Source: Undaria pinnatifida
Taxonomy: Eukaryota; Sar; Phaeophyceae; Laminariales; Alariaceae
Reading direction: 5' to 3'
Assembly: GCA_012845835.1 (NCBI GenBank)
Contig: JABAKD010000018.1
Location: forward strand, 2,302,616-2,366,615
DNA length: 64,000 bases
The position numbers and the translations under genes are program-made. The notes under the pieces are model-generated. The model ran no database searches, was not told the origin of the DNA, and worked only from the letters and a program-made list of their open reading frames with translations. Shown here piece by piece: positions 43,912-55,897 of this stretch (the first letter of the stretch is position 1; each line of letters starts with the position of its first letter).

Positions 43912-44030
43912 GGGTTAGGATTAGGATTGTGGTTAGGGGTAGGGCTAACGTTAGGGTTAGGGGATGGGTTGGGGCTAGGCCCCGTATCTTGATCGCCCAC
44001 CAGCAAGTGCTTCCTAGGTCGCAAACGCGA
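43912..44030. repeat. Interstitial TTAGGG-like tract within a dispersed repeat
   Basis: 'GGTTAGGATTAGGATTGTGG' and 'GTTAGGGTTAGGGGATGGG', then 'CCACCAGCAAGTGCTTCCTA'. Similar flanks at 58440-58560 and 60590-60735 show this is a mobile or duplicated block and not a chromosome end. Confidence 0.65.
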
Positions 44031-44099
44031 ATAACGTGCCGCCGCGAAGGTTCGCGGGGGGGGGGGGGGGGGGGGGGAGGGGCAGATCGTTAGGCGAGG

Positions 44100-44235
44100 T
44101 CCGGTCTGAGTATGGCGATATCCCGATTCAAGGCCGCGGTCAAAATCGCTTCTTGGCGCGACTGGGTAATTTGCATTCAGAAGCAGCTGGAGTGAACAAG
44201 ACGGCTTCTTCCGACAAGGCAGTCATGTTGTTGCT
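44100..44235 (+). repeat. Remote relative of the AAGGCGG satellite
   Basis: 'TCAAGGCCGCGGTCAAAATC' and 'GAGTGAACAAGACGGCTTCT' echo the edges of the arrays at 635 and 34590 without tandem units. Confidence 0.5.
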
Positions 44236-44522
44236 ACGATAGCTAGGTATATATATATTTTTCTACTTTGTTTTCTGAATGACGGGGCTTCTTGAGCCAA
44301 ATTCGTCGGAAATTGCCCATTTTCTTTCGTGTGAATAGATTCATTCTCGTTAGTGTACCGTATAGGCCATAGAATGTTTTTCATCGAGGTAGTCGCAGGT
44401 TTATTTTTATCCTCCGAATCGTTTTTTGGGAGAGGTCTATTAAGCTCCCGGATTCAGGAAAGCCTCTGGAGAGAAGTCGGAAAAAATACTTGGTGCACCT
44501 CCATATCGTGTAGCACACGTCC
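44233..44522 (+). mobile_element. MITE family 1 copy
   Basis: 'TTGCTACGATAGCTAGGTAT' to 'CACCTCCATATCGTGTAGCA', with typical 'AAATTCGTCGGAAATTGCCC' and 'GTTTTTTGGGAGAGGTCT' inside. Confidence 0.75.
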
Positions 44523-44582
44523 CTAAGCACGCCACCGCCTTCCTGGGGGCCTCCTACCTGTGGCCGTCGGAGAAAGCTTCCC

Positions 44583-45110
44583 CTTTGGTGTGTGGTTGGC
44601 GTATCAGGTTATCATCGAGGCTGGCATAGGTCGTCGGTTTCGTGAGTTCGAGTCCGGGCGTCGGGGTAAGCTTGCCCTTCGGTGTGTGGTTGGCATATCA
44701 GGTTATCATCGGGCCTGGTATAGGTTGTCGGTTTCGTGAAATCGAGTCCGGGCGTCGGGGCAACCCCTTCGGTGTGTGGTTGGCGTATCAGGTTATCGTC
44801 GAGCCTGGTATAATAGGTTGTCGGTTTCGTGAGTTCGAGCCCCCCGAGTGCATACTCGTACAAATCCGTGCAGGGACTTTTTCTTGTGCAAACAAGTTGA
44901 CTCGCGGAAAAAAGCCCGAGAGCGTGAGTAAGCAACACTCACTCGATGAATAATCGACGAGCAGCGGGATTGCTGAACCCAATATGCGCGACACGACTTG
45001 GAAGGCTCGAGAACGGGGGGGGCGGGGGGAGAAGGGACGACACCTGTGACCACGGTTTGTCTAGAAGCTGGAAAGTAGAAGTGTGTGGGAAAAAAAAGTA
45101 AAAATAATGG
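44583..45110 (+). mobile_element. tRNA-derived SINE with triplicated head
   Basis: Three head units begin at about 44586, 44678 and 44767, each with A box TGGCGTATCAGG (first at 44598-44609) and B box AGTTCGAGTCC or a variant (first at 44645-44655). The third runs into the full body ('CCGTGCAGGGACTTTTTCTT', 'AATAATCGACGAGCAGCGGG', 'GACCACGGTTTGTCTAGAAG') and an A-rich tail near 45090-45108. Confidence 0.75.
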
Positions 45111-45743
45111 CGGGGAGGGGGGGTGGGGGGGGGGGTGTCGCAAGTTGAAGAGGGGGGGGGGGGGGCATTGTCAGAAAACGAAAAAAAAAGATAGTCAAAC
45201 ACCGCGCAGGTAACCCCGGCATGGAAACCCAAAAAAGAGCTCAGAAGGTGTGTGTATAGCTTAGAACCGCTCTGATGCTAAGAAAAACAACATTTGGATA
45301 GTGTTGAAAAATGTCTGGTAGTCTATTTGGGTGAGATAAGCGAGGAGGAGGAGCAATCATAACGGAAGGGCGTGGAGGGTGGACAAGTCTAGCACGGAGT
45401 ACATTGTGTAGAGCTCGGAGACACGCGGTTAGTTAGTAGTGCGTGTCTGTGACGCATGAAATGTCCTAAAAAAGGGAGAATGAAACATGCCTGCCTGTTC
45501 TCTACACACTCCCAGAGACGGCTGAACAACCATCTCCTGCACCTCGGCGTACACTCAACTCAACTTGACGCGTCCAAACAGGCCGGCCACTCGCAACTTT
45601 TACGTTTTGTTTGCTTATTTGGGGAGGGGGGTTATAGACTATGCGGACGAAGCAAATACACTAGGAGGTCCTCGGTTTGACCCCATGACTGACCGCCCCC
45701 AACGCTAAACCTACGGTACCTCCACGGCAGGACTGCAGCGGGC

Positions 45744-46010
45744 GCGTGCTACGATAGAGGTAAGCAGTTTTCGTCTGAAATGGTTTCTGAATGACGGGGC
45801 TCCTTAACCCAAAATCGTCCGAATTTGGCAGTTTTTTTTTTGCACAATTTTCGTGGTATACCTAGAGGCGATGGGATTCTTTTTTCTATCCGTTAGTAGT
45901 TTTTATTTTTTCTCCAAATATCACTTTTTGGGAGACCTCTCTTAAGCTCCCGAAACGGGCAACCCCCCGAACAAAACGTGGTGCACCTGCATCGTAGCAT
46001 GCGTTAGCGG
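45744..46010 (+). mobile_element. MITE family 1 copy
   Basis: 'GCGCGTGCTACGATAGAGGT' to 'TGCACCTGCATCGTAGCATG'; internal order typical. Confidence 0.85.
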
Positions 46011-46064
46011 AAGTTTCTGAGCTCTCTCCTGACACGAAGCCTTGAGTATTTTGGTATGGAGCAA

Positions 46065-46366
46065 ACGCTACGATAGAGGTGCATACCGCGTTTTTTCTGG
46101 GCAACTTCCTCAATTTCGGGCAGCTCAAGACCCACTTCCCAAAAAAAACTGATTTGGAGGAAAATAAAACTGCTTCGTACACATACGATGGAATGAACAA
46201 AATGCCACATGTGGCCTAGGTACACGACGAGATATATCGTTGCTAAAATAAAATGGTTTTTTAATTTCGACGATTTTGAGTTAAGGAGCCCCGTCATTCA
46301 AAAATAAAAAAAATTAGCCGAAAAAAAAGGTAAACCTTAGCAATACCTCTATCGTAGCACGCGTGT
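46065..46366 (-). mobile_element. MITE family 1 copy (opposite orientation)
   Basis: 'AAACGCTACGATAGAGGTGC', then 'TTTCTGGGCAACTTCCTCAA', and at the right 'CCTCTATCGTAGCACGCGTG'. Only 55 bases separate it from the preceding copy, so the two form an inverted pair. Confidence 0.8.
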
Positions 46367-46401
46367 CATTTTAGTATGTTAAGGCCCGAAGGAGGCCTTG
46401 G

Positions 46402-46710
46402 ATACGTGCTACGATAGGAGGCATTATTAGCACTTACTTTTTGGTTATTATTATTTTTTTTTTCGGAGAATGGCGGGGACTCTTCTTGACCCAAAAAATC
46501 GGGAGAATGTGTTAGTCTTTGTTGTGGCGCGTGAGGAATGATGCTTTTTTTTTTGGTACGCCCTGGGGGGGGGGCATAGGAATTTTTCCGTCGGGTTGCG
46601 CGCGAGCTTTTGTGGTATGTTGAGCTCCACAATCGGTTTTTGGTGGGGGTGGGGAATAGAGTGGGTCAAGAGCGAGGTGTGCACTTCTACAAACCCGTAG
46701 CGAATATTGA
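46402..46710 (+). mobile_element. MITE family 1 copy, degraded
   Basis: 'ACGTGCTACGATAGGAGGCA' and 'GACTCTTCTTGACCCAAAAA' are clear; the right end is weak ('TGCACTTCTAC'). Confidence 0.6.
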
Positions 46711-46999
46711 GGATATATATCCACCGTGCTACTGGTAAAACGGAGCATCAGTTAGTCCATTGTAGCCTATCGATGGCGGTGTTGTTCACATGTCACACAC
46801 AGCTATCTGGGAATGAATGCGTAGCTCGTACCTGCTAGAGGACACAGCGCAGCCCATGACGTGGTGGTAGAATACACGACGACTCGTACACGCTCGAGTG
46901 AGTTACGCCAGACAGACGTGTTCATTGTAGCATTCTCCAGAAAAAAATGGATGCACCCCTGCTTCTGGCAGCACGTGTCGAACGATGAAGCGTCTGTTA

Positions 47000-48720
47000 A
47001 ACTCGCCAAAAACACAGAATAAACTCCTCTTTTTGGGGTGAGTGTGTTATGAAGTGATCGTAGAGGTTATCTACAGGCCATAGATAAGACGTAACGACGA
47101 GTGAGTGTTGTGGAGTGGTCTCTCCGCCGTATATTCATCTATAGGCTATAGATAAGACGTGACACGATGCCAGTTCTTCTAGATGAACTCTGCGTGGTGT
47201 GTTTTGACCCCAGTTTGGCTTCACAAACGCATATTAATCGTGTTTGCTGCCTTGCGCCGTTCATATTTCCCGGCAAGCCCGCTGTAGGACGAACGTCTTT
47301 GAAACGTACCGCCGTCTAGTAAGTAGTTCTCACAAGCTAGCCTGTGTCGAGGTCTCTTGTTATGGACCCCCCCCCCCCTTTGTAAGGCTACCGTACGTCG
47401 CCATGACACGACACTAGTCTTCTTTATTTTGATGTTTTCCTCCTTTTTCTGTTACTCTCCCAAGGGTTGATGCACGGTATATCGACCCCGTTTTTCCGCC
47501 TTGAGGTACCCCGCTACACGGTGTTCTTTTTGTTGTGGTTTTCTCCGCTGCCTGGTCTCTTATTGGAACGAGACACCTCCAGCTTTGCTTCGAGGTGCAC
47601 GAGATCTTCTTGCCGATCCCGTTTTCGGCTTGCTTTGTTCACGGCTGAATAGCGTTGATGCGTCAGCTGGCATTGCTCCTGCTATGACCTACCCGGTAGT
47701 CTTTCCGGGCGTCACGATGGCGATCCTCTCTCTCTCTCGCTGGTTTTCGGTAGTACCTTCTGCCTTCTGAGCCGATGCTTCAGTTCGTGTTTGTTTGCGT
47801 AGCGCTTTCGGGTGACTGCACCATATATTATTTGTTTTTGGTCCTGGTACAGTAGTCTACTCAGTTTCGCTTCGCAGGGTGCTCTGTTGTTGACCCTCTC
47901 GTTTCAGCTTTCCGGCTTATCCCACGCCCCCAGTGCCCCCGTTTCGGTGTTGTCTTTTTCCGTGTTGTCGCGACGTGCTTCGGAAGCCCGGTGTGTGTTC
48001 CGTTTTACAGCTCGATGGAAGATTTATGCTCGTCTTCTCGGTCCAACCTTGCGGCCCCCGCTTCGAGTACTTCTTAGCCCGTACTTTTTTTTTCTTTTCG
48101 ACCGTAGCTAGGGTCGGGGGGGCGGGGTCCCCTTTGGGACCTTTTTCTTCGAAATGGCTCAGAACCACTCGCGCGAGTGCCCCCCCCTCTTCCTCGACTT
48201 AGCGGGCACAAGTGTTTTGCACTTTTTTTCAAGTATGTGACACTATGTACATATTCATTCGAAATACAACGGTAAGCTAGCTACGCTGCGCCACAAAAAA
48301 CCGCCCAAAGTCTTCGGGGTCCGCGAGGTACAGAAATCGCTTCGTGCGAGGAGTGGGTCCAGTCCGGTCGGGAAAAGGGGGCACCCCCCACCTACCGTAC
48401 CCTTGTTCGGCCCGACGTCAGCCTTCCAGGTCCAATATTGAAGGCACTGGCACTAGCTCTCTTAGTGTGTCCTGCCTTCTCCCTTGGCTTTCGACCAATG
48501 GCCCTACGGTCACCCCCCTGGGGCCCACGTTACATGCCTCAAATGTGTTCCCCGATCGCAGCGGTGAAACGTGATTTCGTTGTACGCTCTTTGAGCTTTT
48601 AAGTTTTTGTACTATTATATATTTTGTTTCCCTTGGCATCCTTAACGCTCAGTTGCCTAGCCCCTCTCGCGCTTTCGTCCAGCTCGGTTGCACTGTTGGA
48701 ATGTCGCAAGACTTAACAGA
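47000..48720. other. Region without a recognised gene
   Basis: A short direct duplicate ('CATAGATAAGACGTAACGAC' at 47090, 'TATAGATAAGACGTGACACG' at 47149, and a relative at 51110) lies at the left. From 47480 to 48600 the + strand is pyrimidine-rich with moderate complexity. Open frames of 60-100 codons exist on both strands but show no motif or splice pattern. The palindrome CACTCGCGCGAGTG at 48167-48180 belongs to a repeat shared with 52785-52980. Confidence 0.4.
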
Positions 48721-48764
48721 CCATATTTCGAGAGCTTCCGCTGCTGTGAGCTTTGTAGGTCGAA

Positions 48765-49057
48765 GACTCCCACGCGGTAGGGATGCAGCAGATTCTAAGA
48801 ACTTTCTGTGAGCTCCTAGCAGGAGGAGTAGCTTGCTCAATATCTCACCATCGCCGTAAAACATGACTTGGAAGGCGTTCATTCGAGCGCAACCCGACCA
48901 AGCTTCTATGCCCTAGTCAAACTAAAACAAACCATACCTGTAAACTTACTTGACTAATGACTAACCGCTAGTTCCTCAATTGAGGAGCTCAGCCGGCCAG
49001 AGGTATACCTTTTTTTGGCTCAAAGCGCGCGACCCCAACCTACCGCGGGACGACTCG
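48765..49057. mobile_element. MITE family 2 copy
   Basis: 'GACTCCCACGCGGTAGGGAT' to 'CTACCGCGGGACGACTC', with 'GACTTGGAAGGCGTTCATTC' and 'GCTAGTTCCTCAATTGAGGA' inside. Confidence 0.75.
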
Positions 49058-49319
49058 ACTCGCTCACAGGGTTAATAGTCTTGCAAGAGAGGCGGGTCTT
49101 CGCCTATTTTGCGAGGTGTGGTGGAAATCAATATATACTTCGTATGTAGATAGGGCCCTTGTCTTGTGTGTTCGATTATTAGCAGCCTCGTCTTCGCCCC
49201 CCCTCTTCTTCCAACTTCTCGGTGTTATGTTTGACGTCATTATATAATTGTGGTATGATCTGCATGCTCGACTATGCAGGGTGGGATAATGTTATTAACG
49301 CAAAAAGAAAATCAAAAAC

Positions 49320-49490
49320 GTGCACTTCAGCTGTGAGATCGACCAAGAATAATTTGACCAAAACTCAGCTTTGCAAGCTGCGGGTGAAACTTCAATCGCG
49401 CGTGTTACAGGTTGTGTATACCCTCGCGAAGGAGACAGGTCGGTGACTCCTCTGCTAATGCTAGCGTCAACAGGACTAAGACGTTCAGCC
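49320..49490 (+). repeat. Member of 'CAGCTGTGAG' repeat family, long form
   Basis: 'CACTTCAGCTGTGAGATCGA', 'AACTCAGCTTTGCAAGCTGC', 'CGCGCGTGTTACAGGTTGTG' and 'GGTCGGTGACTCC'. Long-form copies also lie at 50890-51070, 52485-52625 and 60850-61040. Confidence 0.7.
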
Positions 49491-49966
49491 TCGTTCTGCG
49501 CACGGAAACTTTAAAAACCGCATCGAGTGGGACAAAACCAGACATCTGCGGAATTCATGCAAACAACAGATAATTGTGATAGTAGTGTGAGTTAACTTTT
49601 GGAGTGGGCGGGGGCTACTTGGGTCTACCAAGGTTGTACACAAGTTCCTGTGTACTCCATGTATATGTGGCACGCTAGCGGAGGTCCAGCCCGGGCCTGA
49701 TGCTCGGGTCGTTAGTGATATCGAGTCTTTATAGAACACGCGGTGGTCGTCGATCGCTATTGTTCTGAAGGGATCTCTATGTTGCTCTTGATGTAATTGC
49801 AAGGGCACACTCCCACACCTGTATTGATCGAATGGAGACCGACACGTGAGGTCTGGCGATCTGTATCAGACGTCGCGCGGTGCACATTTGGTCCTAAAGC
49901 TCTTTGAGCGCCCATTTCGCACACTACTAGGGAATACACAAACATGAGCGTGGATCCCAAAACCCC

Positions 49967-50231
49967 AGAGACGCGTGCTACGATAGAGGCAGCACTTTTT
50001 TTGGTCTGAAATGGTTTCTGAACGACGGGGCTCCTTAACCCAAAATCGTCGGAAAATACGCCCCCTTAATTTTTGCATGGTTCTCGTTGTGTACCTAAGC
50101 CACGGGATTTTTAATCTTGTGGCAGTTATACATTTTCTCCAAATCGGTTTGGGGAGAGGTTCCTAGGCTCCCAAAATGAGGAACCTTAGAAAAAAAAAAG
50201 CGGTGCACACCTCTATCGTAGCATGCGTCTA
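49967..50231 (+). mobile_element. MITE family 1, well-preserved copy
   Basis: 'GACGCGTGCTACGATAGAGG' and 'CCTCTATCGTAGCATGCGTC' form inverted ends of about 20 bases with few mismatches. A good reference copy for the family. Confidence 0.88.
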
Positions 50232-50276
50232 GGCCTCTGCACCCCCTACAGAGACAAGCTCTTGCGATAAAGCATA

Positions 50277-50524
50277 GAGCCATCCCACGGTGGAGGTGCA
50301 GCATGAAGTCCCTGAGCTCCTCACATGAGGAACTCAACATCTCACCCGAAAAATGTCCTCGAAGGCATTCGTCCGCACCACCCGACCAAGCTTCTATGCC
50401 TTAGCCCTAAAACAATGTGTACTCGTGAAATTGCTTCACAAACCGGTAGTTCCTCACATGAGGAGCTCAGTTGGCCAGGGACGTTTTGTCGCAAAAAGGT
50501 GCAAACACTATCGTGGGATGACTC
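50277..50524. mobile_element. MITE family 2, reference copy with CATA duplication
   Basis: 248 bases. 'GAGCCATCCCACGGTGGAGG' to 'ATCGTGGGATGACTC', flanked by CATA at 50273-50276 and 50525-50528. Large internal palindromic blocks around 'CTCCTCACATGAGGAACTCA'. Confidence 0.88.
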
Positions 50525-51239
50525 CATAATGATCTAAGGTGCTTGTCGCCGCGTGGCCGATTGCCTTGGTTATTCCCGACAGCCTCCATGGATATTTCTG
50601 GGTAGAGCAACCGCAGATAACAAATTAGCCTACCTGAAAAGGTGTTGGGGTCGAAATCGGGATCGTGAAAAGCACAGAACGACTTCGTCCATAATTTGTG
50701 ACAACTGTTGTGAATGTTCATCGGGATTACGTACAGCGAACAAGAAACTCCCGGATGGGTCGACTCCCCCGGGGAGTCGACGTGTTTGAACGGGCATCAC
50801 TAAAAGCGCGAGCTGTACACGACCATTAGGTTTCTCGGGATACTCAGGCTACTACGTGGGGCCAGGCACTGAGCGCTTGGTATTTGAAAAAATATGAAAT
50901 GCACGTTAGCGCTGTTAGATCAACCAAAGAGGAATTTCATCAAAACCCAGCTTTGCAAGCTGTGTGTGATACTTCGATCGCGGGTGTTACTCTCGTGAAG
51001 GATACGGGTCGGTGACTCCCATGCTAGTCCCAGGACTAAGACGTTCAGCCTTGTTCTGCGCACGGAAACTGCTATTGCGTGCCCTCCGTAGATGTAGAGG
51101 CTATATACAAGAAGACGTGACACGACGCCAGTTGTTTTTGATGCACTGCGTGATGTTTCATGCTATGGTGTGTCATAGATCTCGTAGATGGTTCCCATAT
51201 AGATAGAGTAAACGCTTTCATGGCAAATGCATCGCACCC

Positions 51240-51350
51240 CGGGCTAGGAGACTTTCTTCTGGTACTCCATCCTTTGGTACTCACTCTATCGTCTGGTACT
51301 CTCATCTTCTGGTACTCTATCCTTTGGTACTCCGGTGTCTCTGGTTCCCT
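51240..51350. repeat. Minisatellite 'CTGGTACTC(T/C)ATC'
   Basis: Units of 15-18 bases, 'TTTGGTACTCACTCTATCGT' and variants, are repeated about six times. Confidence 0.8.
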
Positions 51351-51369
51351 ACCTGTAATGATCAACATC

Positions 51370-51960
51370 TAAGCAACCATATCTGCCTTGCCTCATGGCA
51401 TCCTTCACCATAGAGTTCTCCATGTTATCGACGGTACCCCGCACACGAGTTGTCCACTTATGCGGTAGGGGTGGGATTTGGCCCAGGTGGGATCTCAGGT
51501 CCGGAAATAGTGTGCCAAGCGGGGCCTGCTTGGTTTTCCCACGTTTTCCACTGGGCTGGGGGGTGCATTCCCTAAACGTTATGGGCTATGGGCTAACGCC
51601 CGAATGGGTAGTGCGGACCGTAACTGGATTAGGTCCAGTCGAAGGCTTGTTTCATCATGGCCGGGGGTTTTGTTAGGGGGCAATATTGCGCAAGTTTTTC
51701 ACACTAACCGAAAGGATGACGTTCCGGGTGGCTATCTCTCTACCGCACCTGGTCACCAGGGAGCACATCGGCTCGACACACTCACGCATTCGTATGCAAC
51801 GGCAGCTGTCGCTGCCGGAGCAGTAACGGTCACCGCCGGCAGGGGCAGCTCGCGCTTTCGGTACCCACGGAAACTAACGGACATGCCAGCTAGCGCTGGA
51901 CTACGAACACAATAGAGTTAAATTGAGACATGTATGGGAATACGTGGAAGTGTGGTGAGC
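51370..51960. other. Unassigned segment
   Basis: Moderately complex sequence with + strand frames of about 100 codons (for example 'AHRLDTLTHSYATAAVAAGA'). I do not recognise a family and see no splice support. The end at 51850-51990 is an inverted copy of the 'CTCACCACGCTT' repeat. Confidence 0.3.
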
Positions 51961-52039
51961 TTAAGCTTTGTTTTTCCCTATCCGCTGGAGGGTAACAAAA
52001 AACGACAACGTCATGATCTATACCATGGTATATGATACC

Positions 52040-52480
52040 AAGTGGAGGGCTCTACCATACAAGTATTGCCACTGGAAGACATGCAAATCGTGGTGGTCCA
52101 CATTTTTTCGGAATTGTCGTCCGCACTTCGGAAAGTTCTGGCAAGATGCGATGAGAATAATGTGGCGCTAAGCCGGTATCGGTCTATACTGCAACGGCCA
52201 TCGCGCAGAGTTCATGTTCCAGGGGGAGGTTTTGTAGCTTGGCGTGGTACGCAGATCGGACCGTGGTCTGGGGTTCAGGCGTTTCTTTTTATCACAATGT
52301 TTCATGGCTCGATACTATTATAGTATTGTGAAAGCTGCGCAGCATCCGCCGCCGCCGCCACCGCTCGTTTCGCGTTGTTTCTGGACTGTTTTGGCCCGCT
52401 TCGGAAGGAGGCAGGCGCCTTTTTACCAGTCTCAATCTTACGCGAAATCATACCGGGTAGCAGATAATATATAAAAATAA
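52040..52480 (+). mobile_element. Dispersed element with 'GTGGTCCACATTTTTTCGG', copy 1
   Basis: Blocks 'ATCGTGGTGGTCCACATTTT', 'AGCTTGGCGTGGTACGCAGA' and 'TTTCGCGTTGTTTCTGGACT' occur in the same order at 55520-55900 and 59740-60170. In the second copy they lead into a reverse-transcriptase remnant, so these may be the 5' or linker parts of a non-LTR element. Confidence 0.6.
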
Positions 52481-52739
52481 AAATACACTCCAGCTGTGAG
52501 ATCGAAGATTTTGTCGAAACTCATCTTTGCAAGTTGTGTGTGATACTCCGATCGCGCGTATTACGGGTTGTGTGTCCTCATTAAGGATATAGGTCGGCGA
52601 CTCCCCTTGCAACTACCAAATATATTTTGCACTTATAGGGGTGATGTAGGCTGTTTAGTTGTTCTTGAGTTTTCGTGCTTTTTTTTTTCGAATCACGAAG
52701 AAAGGGCCTCGACCCATCGCCACCCAACCCTAATGCTGT

Positions 52740-52765
52740 GATCCTAACCCTAACCTAACCCCCGC
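52740..52765. repeat. Short CCCTAA-like tract
   Basis: 'ATCCTAACCCTAACCTAACC', next to a G run at 52783-52802. Confidence 0.6.
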
Positions 52766-53046
52766 CCAAGGCTATACGGTTGGGGGGGGGGGGGGGGGGG
52801 GGTACCCCTTTCGGGCACTTTTTTCAGTGGCTCGGTGTCACTCGCGCGAGTGACACCCTCCCCCCCTGTTCTTTGCGGTGTCACAGTCTTTTTCGTGCTC
52901 TGTTTACCATGCATTCTCGAAATTGATACGAAAAGGGACATGCATATATATATATATGGTTGTCTGCGCTGCACAAAAAAAAAACGATGAACGAACGTGG
53001 TTTTGTCAGTGAGGTCCAGCGTCACTCGCGCGACTGCCTCGACAAC

Positions 53047-53049
53047 AAG

Positions 53050-53089
<40 letters not shown>

Positions 53090-53117
53090 GCAACAACAAC
53101 AACAACAACAACAACAA
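53047..53117 (+). repeat. (AAC)n microsatellite
   Basis: About 22 AAC units in + orientation with a few AGC variants. Confidence 0.92.
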
Positions 53118-53384
53118 GCTCAAACCCGGTAGTAGCGAAAGTTGGGGGTAACTCCCCTGCCTTGGTTCCCCCCCCCCCTCCTTTTTTTTTGTTCTTCGTC
53201 CCATTTATCATCCTTCGCAGTGGTAACTCTGATCCGGGGTCACATATCGAGCCCTCCTCCCCCCTCCCCAATACGTACGGTGCATCCCTTTATTCTTGAC
53301 GCGGGGAAGAAAATAAATCGGCGTTTTCTTCCCTCGTCGACTCGCGTTGAATTGTAAACCCGGGATATGAAATAACTTCTCCCC

Positions 53385-53560
53385 GTCCGACCGGCGAGCG
53401 ACTTCGTCCCCGTTTTTTTTCTGGAAAATCTGACAAGAATGTGCAGGCCACGTCCGCAAAGCGAAATGTATGTGGTACTTCAACCTGCCGTATCTGGGTA
53501 TATGATTTGTGGGCGGAGAACACGGGAAAAACCAAATATTGTTGTACGACTGCGTTGTTT
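53385..53560 (+). repeat. Dispersed 'CCGACCGGCGAGCGACTTCG' repeat
   Basis: 'CCGTCCGACCGGCGAGCGAC', 'GGAAAATCTGACAAGAATGT' and 'GGGTATATGATTTGTGGGCG' recur at 57708-57860 and 60405-60520. Confidence 0.65.
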
Positions 53561-53679
53561 AAAGGCATTGGCTATAGGGTCCAAGAGTCGTTTCTAATGA
53601 CCAAACGAAATTTCCCAACACTTGCTATTTTGGCAAGAAAAAAAGGGCAACCTTTGTTTTACTTTTTTTTTTAATTCTC

Positions 53680-53820
53680 CGGCGGATGGGGAAAAATAAA
53701 GCTTTAGCTCACCACGCTTCCACGTATTTCGATACGCGTCGTGTGTCGATTTAACTCAGATGCTTTCGCACCCCAACGCTAGCTGGCGCACCCTTCGGAT
53801 CCCAGTGTAGGTATAGCGTA
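53680..53820 (+). repeat. Dispersed 'CTCACCACGCTT' repeat
   Basis: 'TCCGGCGGATGGGGAAAAAT', 'AGCTCACCACGCTTCCACGT' and 'AACGCTAGCTGGCGCACCCT'. Confidence 0.7.
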
Positions 53821-54179
53821 GGCTGTCCCTATTATTCGGCAGGCTATGTAAGATTTATCGTTTCCACGCACAGATTGAGTTGCCCCGCCCGCCCCCCCCC
53901 CCCCCCCCCCCCCTGCTCCGTCTTGTTCAAACCAATGCCCCCACGCGCTTCAAAGTTCTGCTCTCCCCTCATCGGTTATACGACTTTCAGGATACACTTG
54001 GTAAACTGACGCATTTCCTTCCACAGCTGTCAGATTTTGTCCCCCTCAAAAACGGGTTTTATAGTTTACGCGCACAGACTGACTAACATCACCCTCTTGA
54101 CCCCGATGCTACACTGTAGCTCCAAGGGAAGTCGCCGACCTATACCCTTAATGAGGACACGCAACCCGCAATATGCGCG

Positions 54180-54265
54180 ATCGGAGTATCACACACAGCT
54201 TGCAAATATGAGTTTCGACAAAATATTCGATCTCACAGCTGGAGGAGTGTATTTTTAGTTTTACG
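54180..54265 (-). repeat. Inverted member of the 'CAGCTGTGAG' family
   Basis: 'CACACAGCTTGCAAATATGA' and 'GATCTCACAGCTGGAG'. Another inverted member is at 54810-54875. Confidence 0.7.
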
Positions 54266-55519
54266 ATATATAAATATAGTCTAGGGCACTTTTGACTTGC
54301 TTGTTTTCGGCTGTGCGCCGCGCAACCGAAACAAATAGCGACAACCGACTCTCCGGGGATTTCTGTTGCTCCTTGTATCTCCTCTCTTCTTGGCCAACTG
54401 ACTAGTCACTGTGGAACAATACCCGTGGCGGTATGCGGAGTACTTTATTTATTTGTTAGTGCCGGTTGCCGCTGTTGAAGTGCCGGTGCTTCCGACTGGG
54501 TACAGGCTCCTATATTAAGACGGATCACTGCATACGATGTTGGAAGCCGACTTCGCTTTTTGTTCACTACCGACACGACCAGAGCTGGGATGGATACATA
54601 CACCCTCTTCCTCGACCGGGTTTTAGCCACTCGCACGAGTTTGACTCTCTCTGTGATACCTCCATCCTCACCAACAAGAATTTTTGACATTCTTTTTTGG
54701 GGCAGCATCTCGTAACTTACCTTCTTTCCGTTCATGGCGGATTCACATCGCATAACATAATTCCAGCAAAATGCACGTACGTGTGTGTGGGGGGTGATCG
54801 GAGTATCACACAAAGCACACAGCTTGCAAAGATAGATGAGTTTCGACGAAATCTTCCATCCCACAGCTGCACAGCTGGATGCAGGTAGGAAGGAGTGCAC
54901 ATTGTTTTTTTGCAATAATAAATACAACAGTCTAGGCTAATGATCATTGAAACAGCACGAACGCTAGAGACTGCAAAATAACGGGGAGTCGCCCGCGCAA
55001 GTGACCACGAACCACTGCAAAACATGCCCCGAACGTGACTCCGCTACCATATTACGTAGCCTTGGTCGCACGTGGTGTGATGGTGCGCGCTTCCCCGGTC
55101 TCTCCCCCCCCCCAGGTTGCTCCTGCTCCAGTGGAGAGCGCCGCATATGTTTCTACACTCCTACTACGTGAGAGGGACTACGAGAGATCGAGTCCGCGGG
55201 GTGTGGGATACGGTCAGGTCCAGGCGGGAACAGGTTCGGAAAATAGTGTGCCAGCAAGCGACCGAGGTCTACTTTTTTTTTTTGGTTCGCCCGCATTTCC
55301 ATCAGGGCTGATGAGGAACACGTCCAAAACCGTATTAGTATGATCTATACGATGCATGGATGGGTGTTGTTGTCCTCGCGAACATTAACCCGCACAATGA
55401 AATCTGTGCTCACAGGAGGACCAGGCTCCAGTCAGCCTTGAGAGCGGAAAGACAAAACCCAGGGAAAAGCTATGATATGGCACGTGATGTGATACCAAGA
55501 AGCGGAGAACTCTACAAGA

Positions 55520-55895
55520 AGGGAAGCCGTGGTGGTCCACATTTTGGCGTAGTGGTCCGCATTTCGGGACATTGTCACAAGATGCGACGAGAGCGCGGTG
55601 CCAAGCCAGTAAAGTATTCCTCAGCGCCAGAGTGACTGGAGCCCGTCCTGTGACCACATACTTGATTATGCGAGTTAACGTAGTAGCAACAGTAGCAGTC
55701 GCGCAGAGTGCAGGTTTGAGAAGGAGGTGTTTTAGCTTGGCGTGGTACGCAGGTCGGACCGTGGTCCACGGTTCAGACGTTTCTTTCGAAAACAACGTTT
55801 CGTATCGCTCGATACACATTGTGAAAGTTGCGCAGACGCCGGGCGGCGCAATTTGCGTTGTTTCTGGCTGGTTTTGGCCCATTTCGGGAGGAGAC
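55520..55895 (+). mobile_element. Dispersed element copy 2 including an (AAC)n-retroposon block
   Basis: 'CCGTGGTGGTCCACATTTTG', then 'CAGAGTGACTGGAGCCCGTC' and 'GATTATGCGAGTTAACGTAG' (AAC family), then 'TTAGCTTGGCGTGGTACGCA'. Confidence 0.6.
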
Positions 55896-55897
55896 AG

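Noticed and set aside
52740-52760. Telomere or chromosome end
   Set aside because: Only about three CCCTAA-like units, within normal flanking DNA. Other tracts are degenerate and internal.
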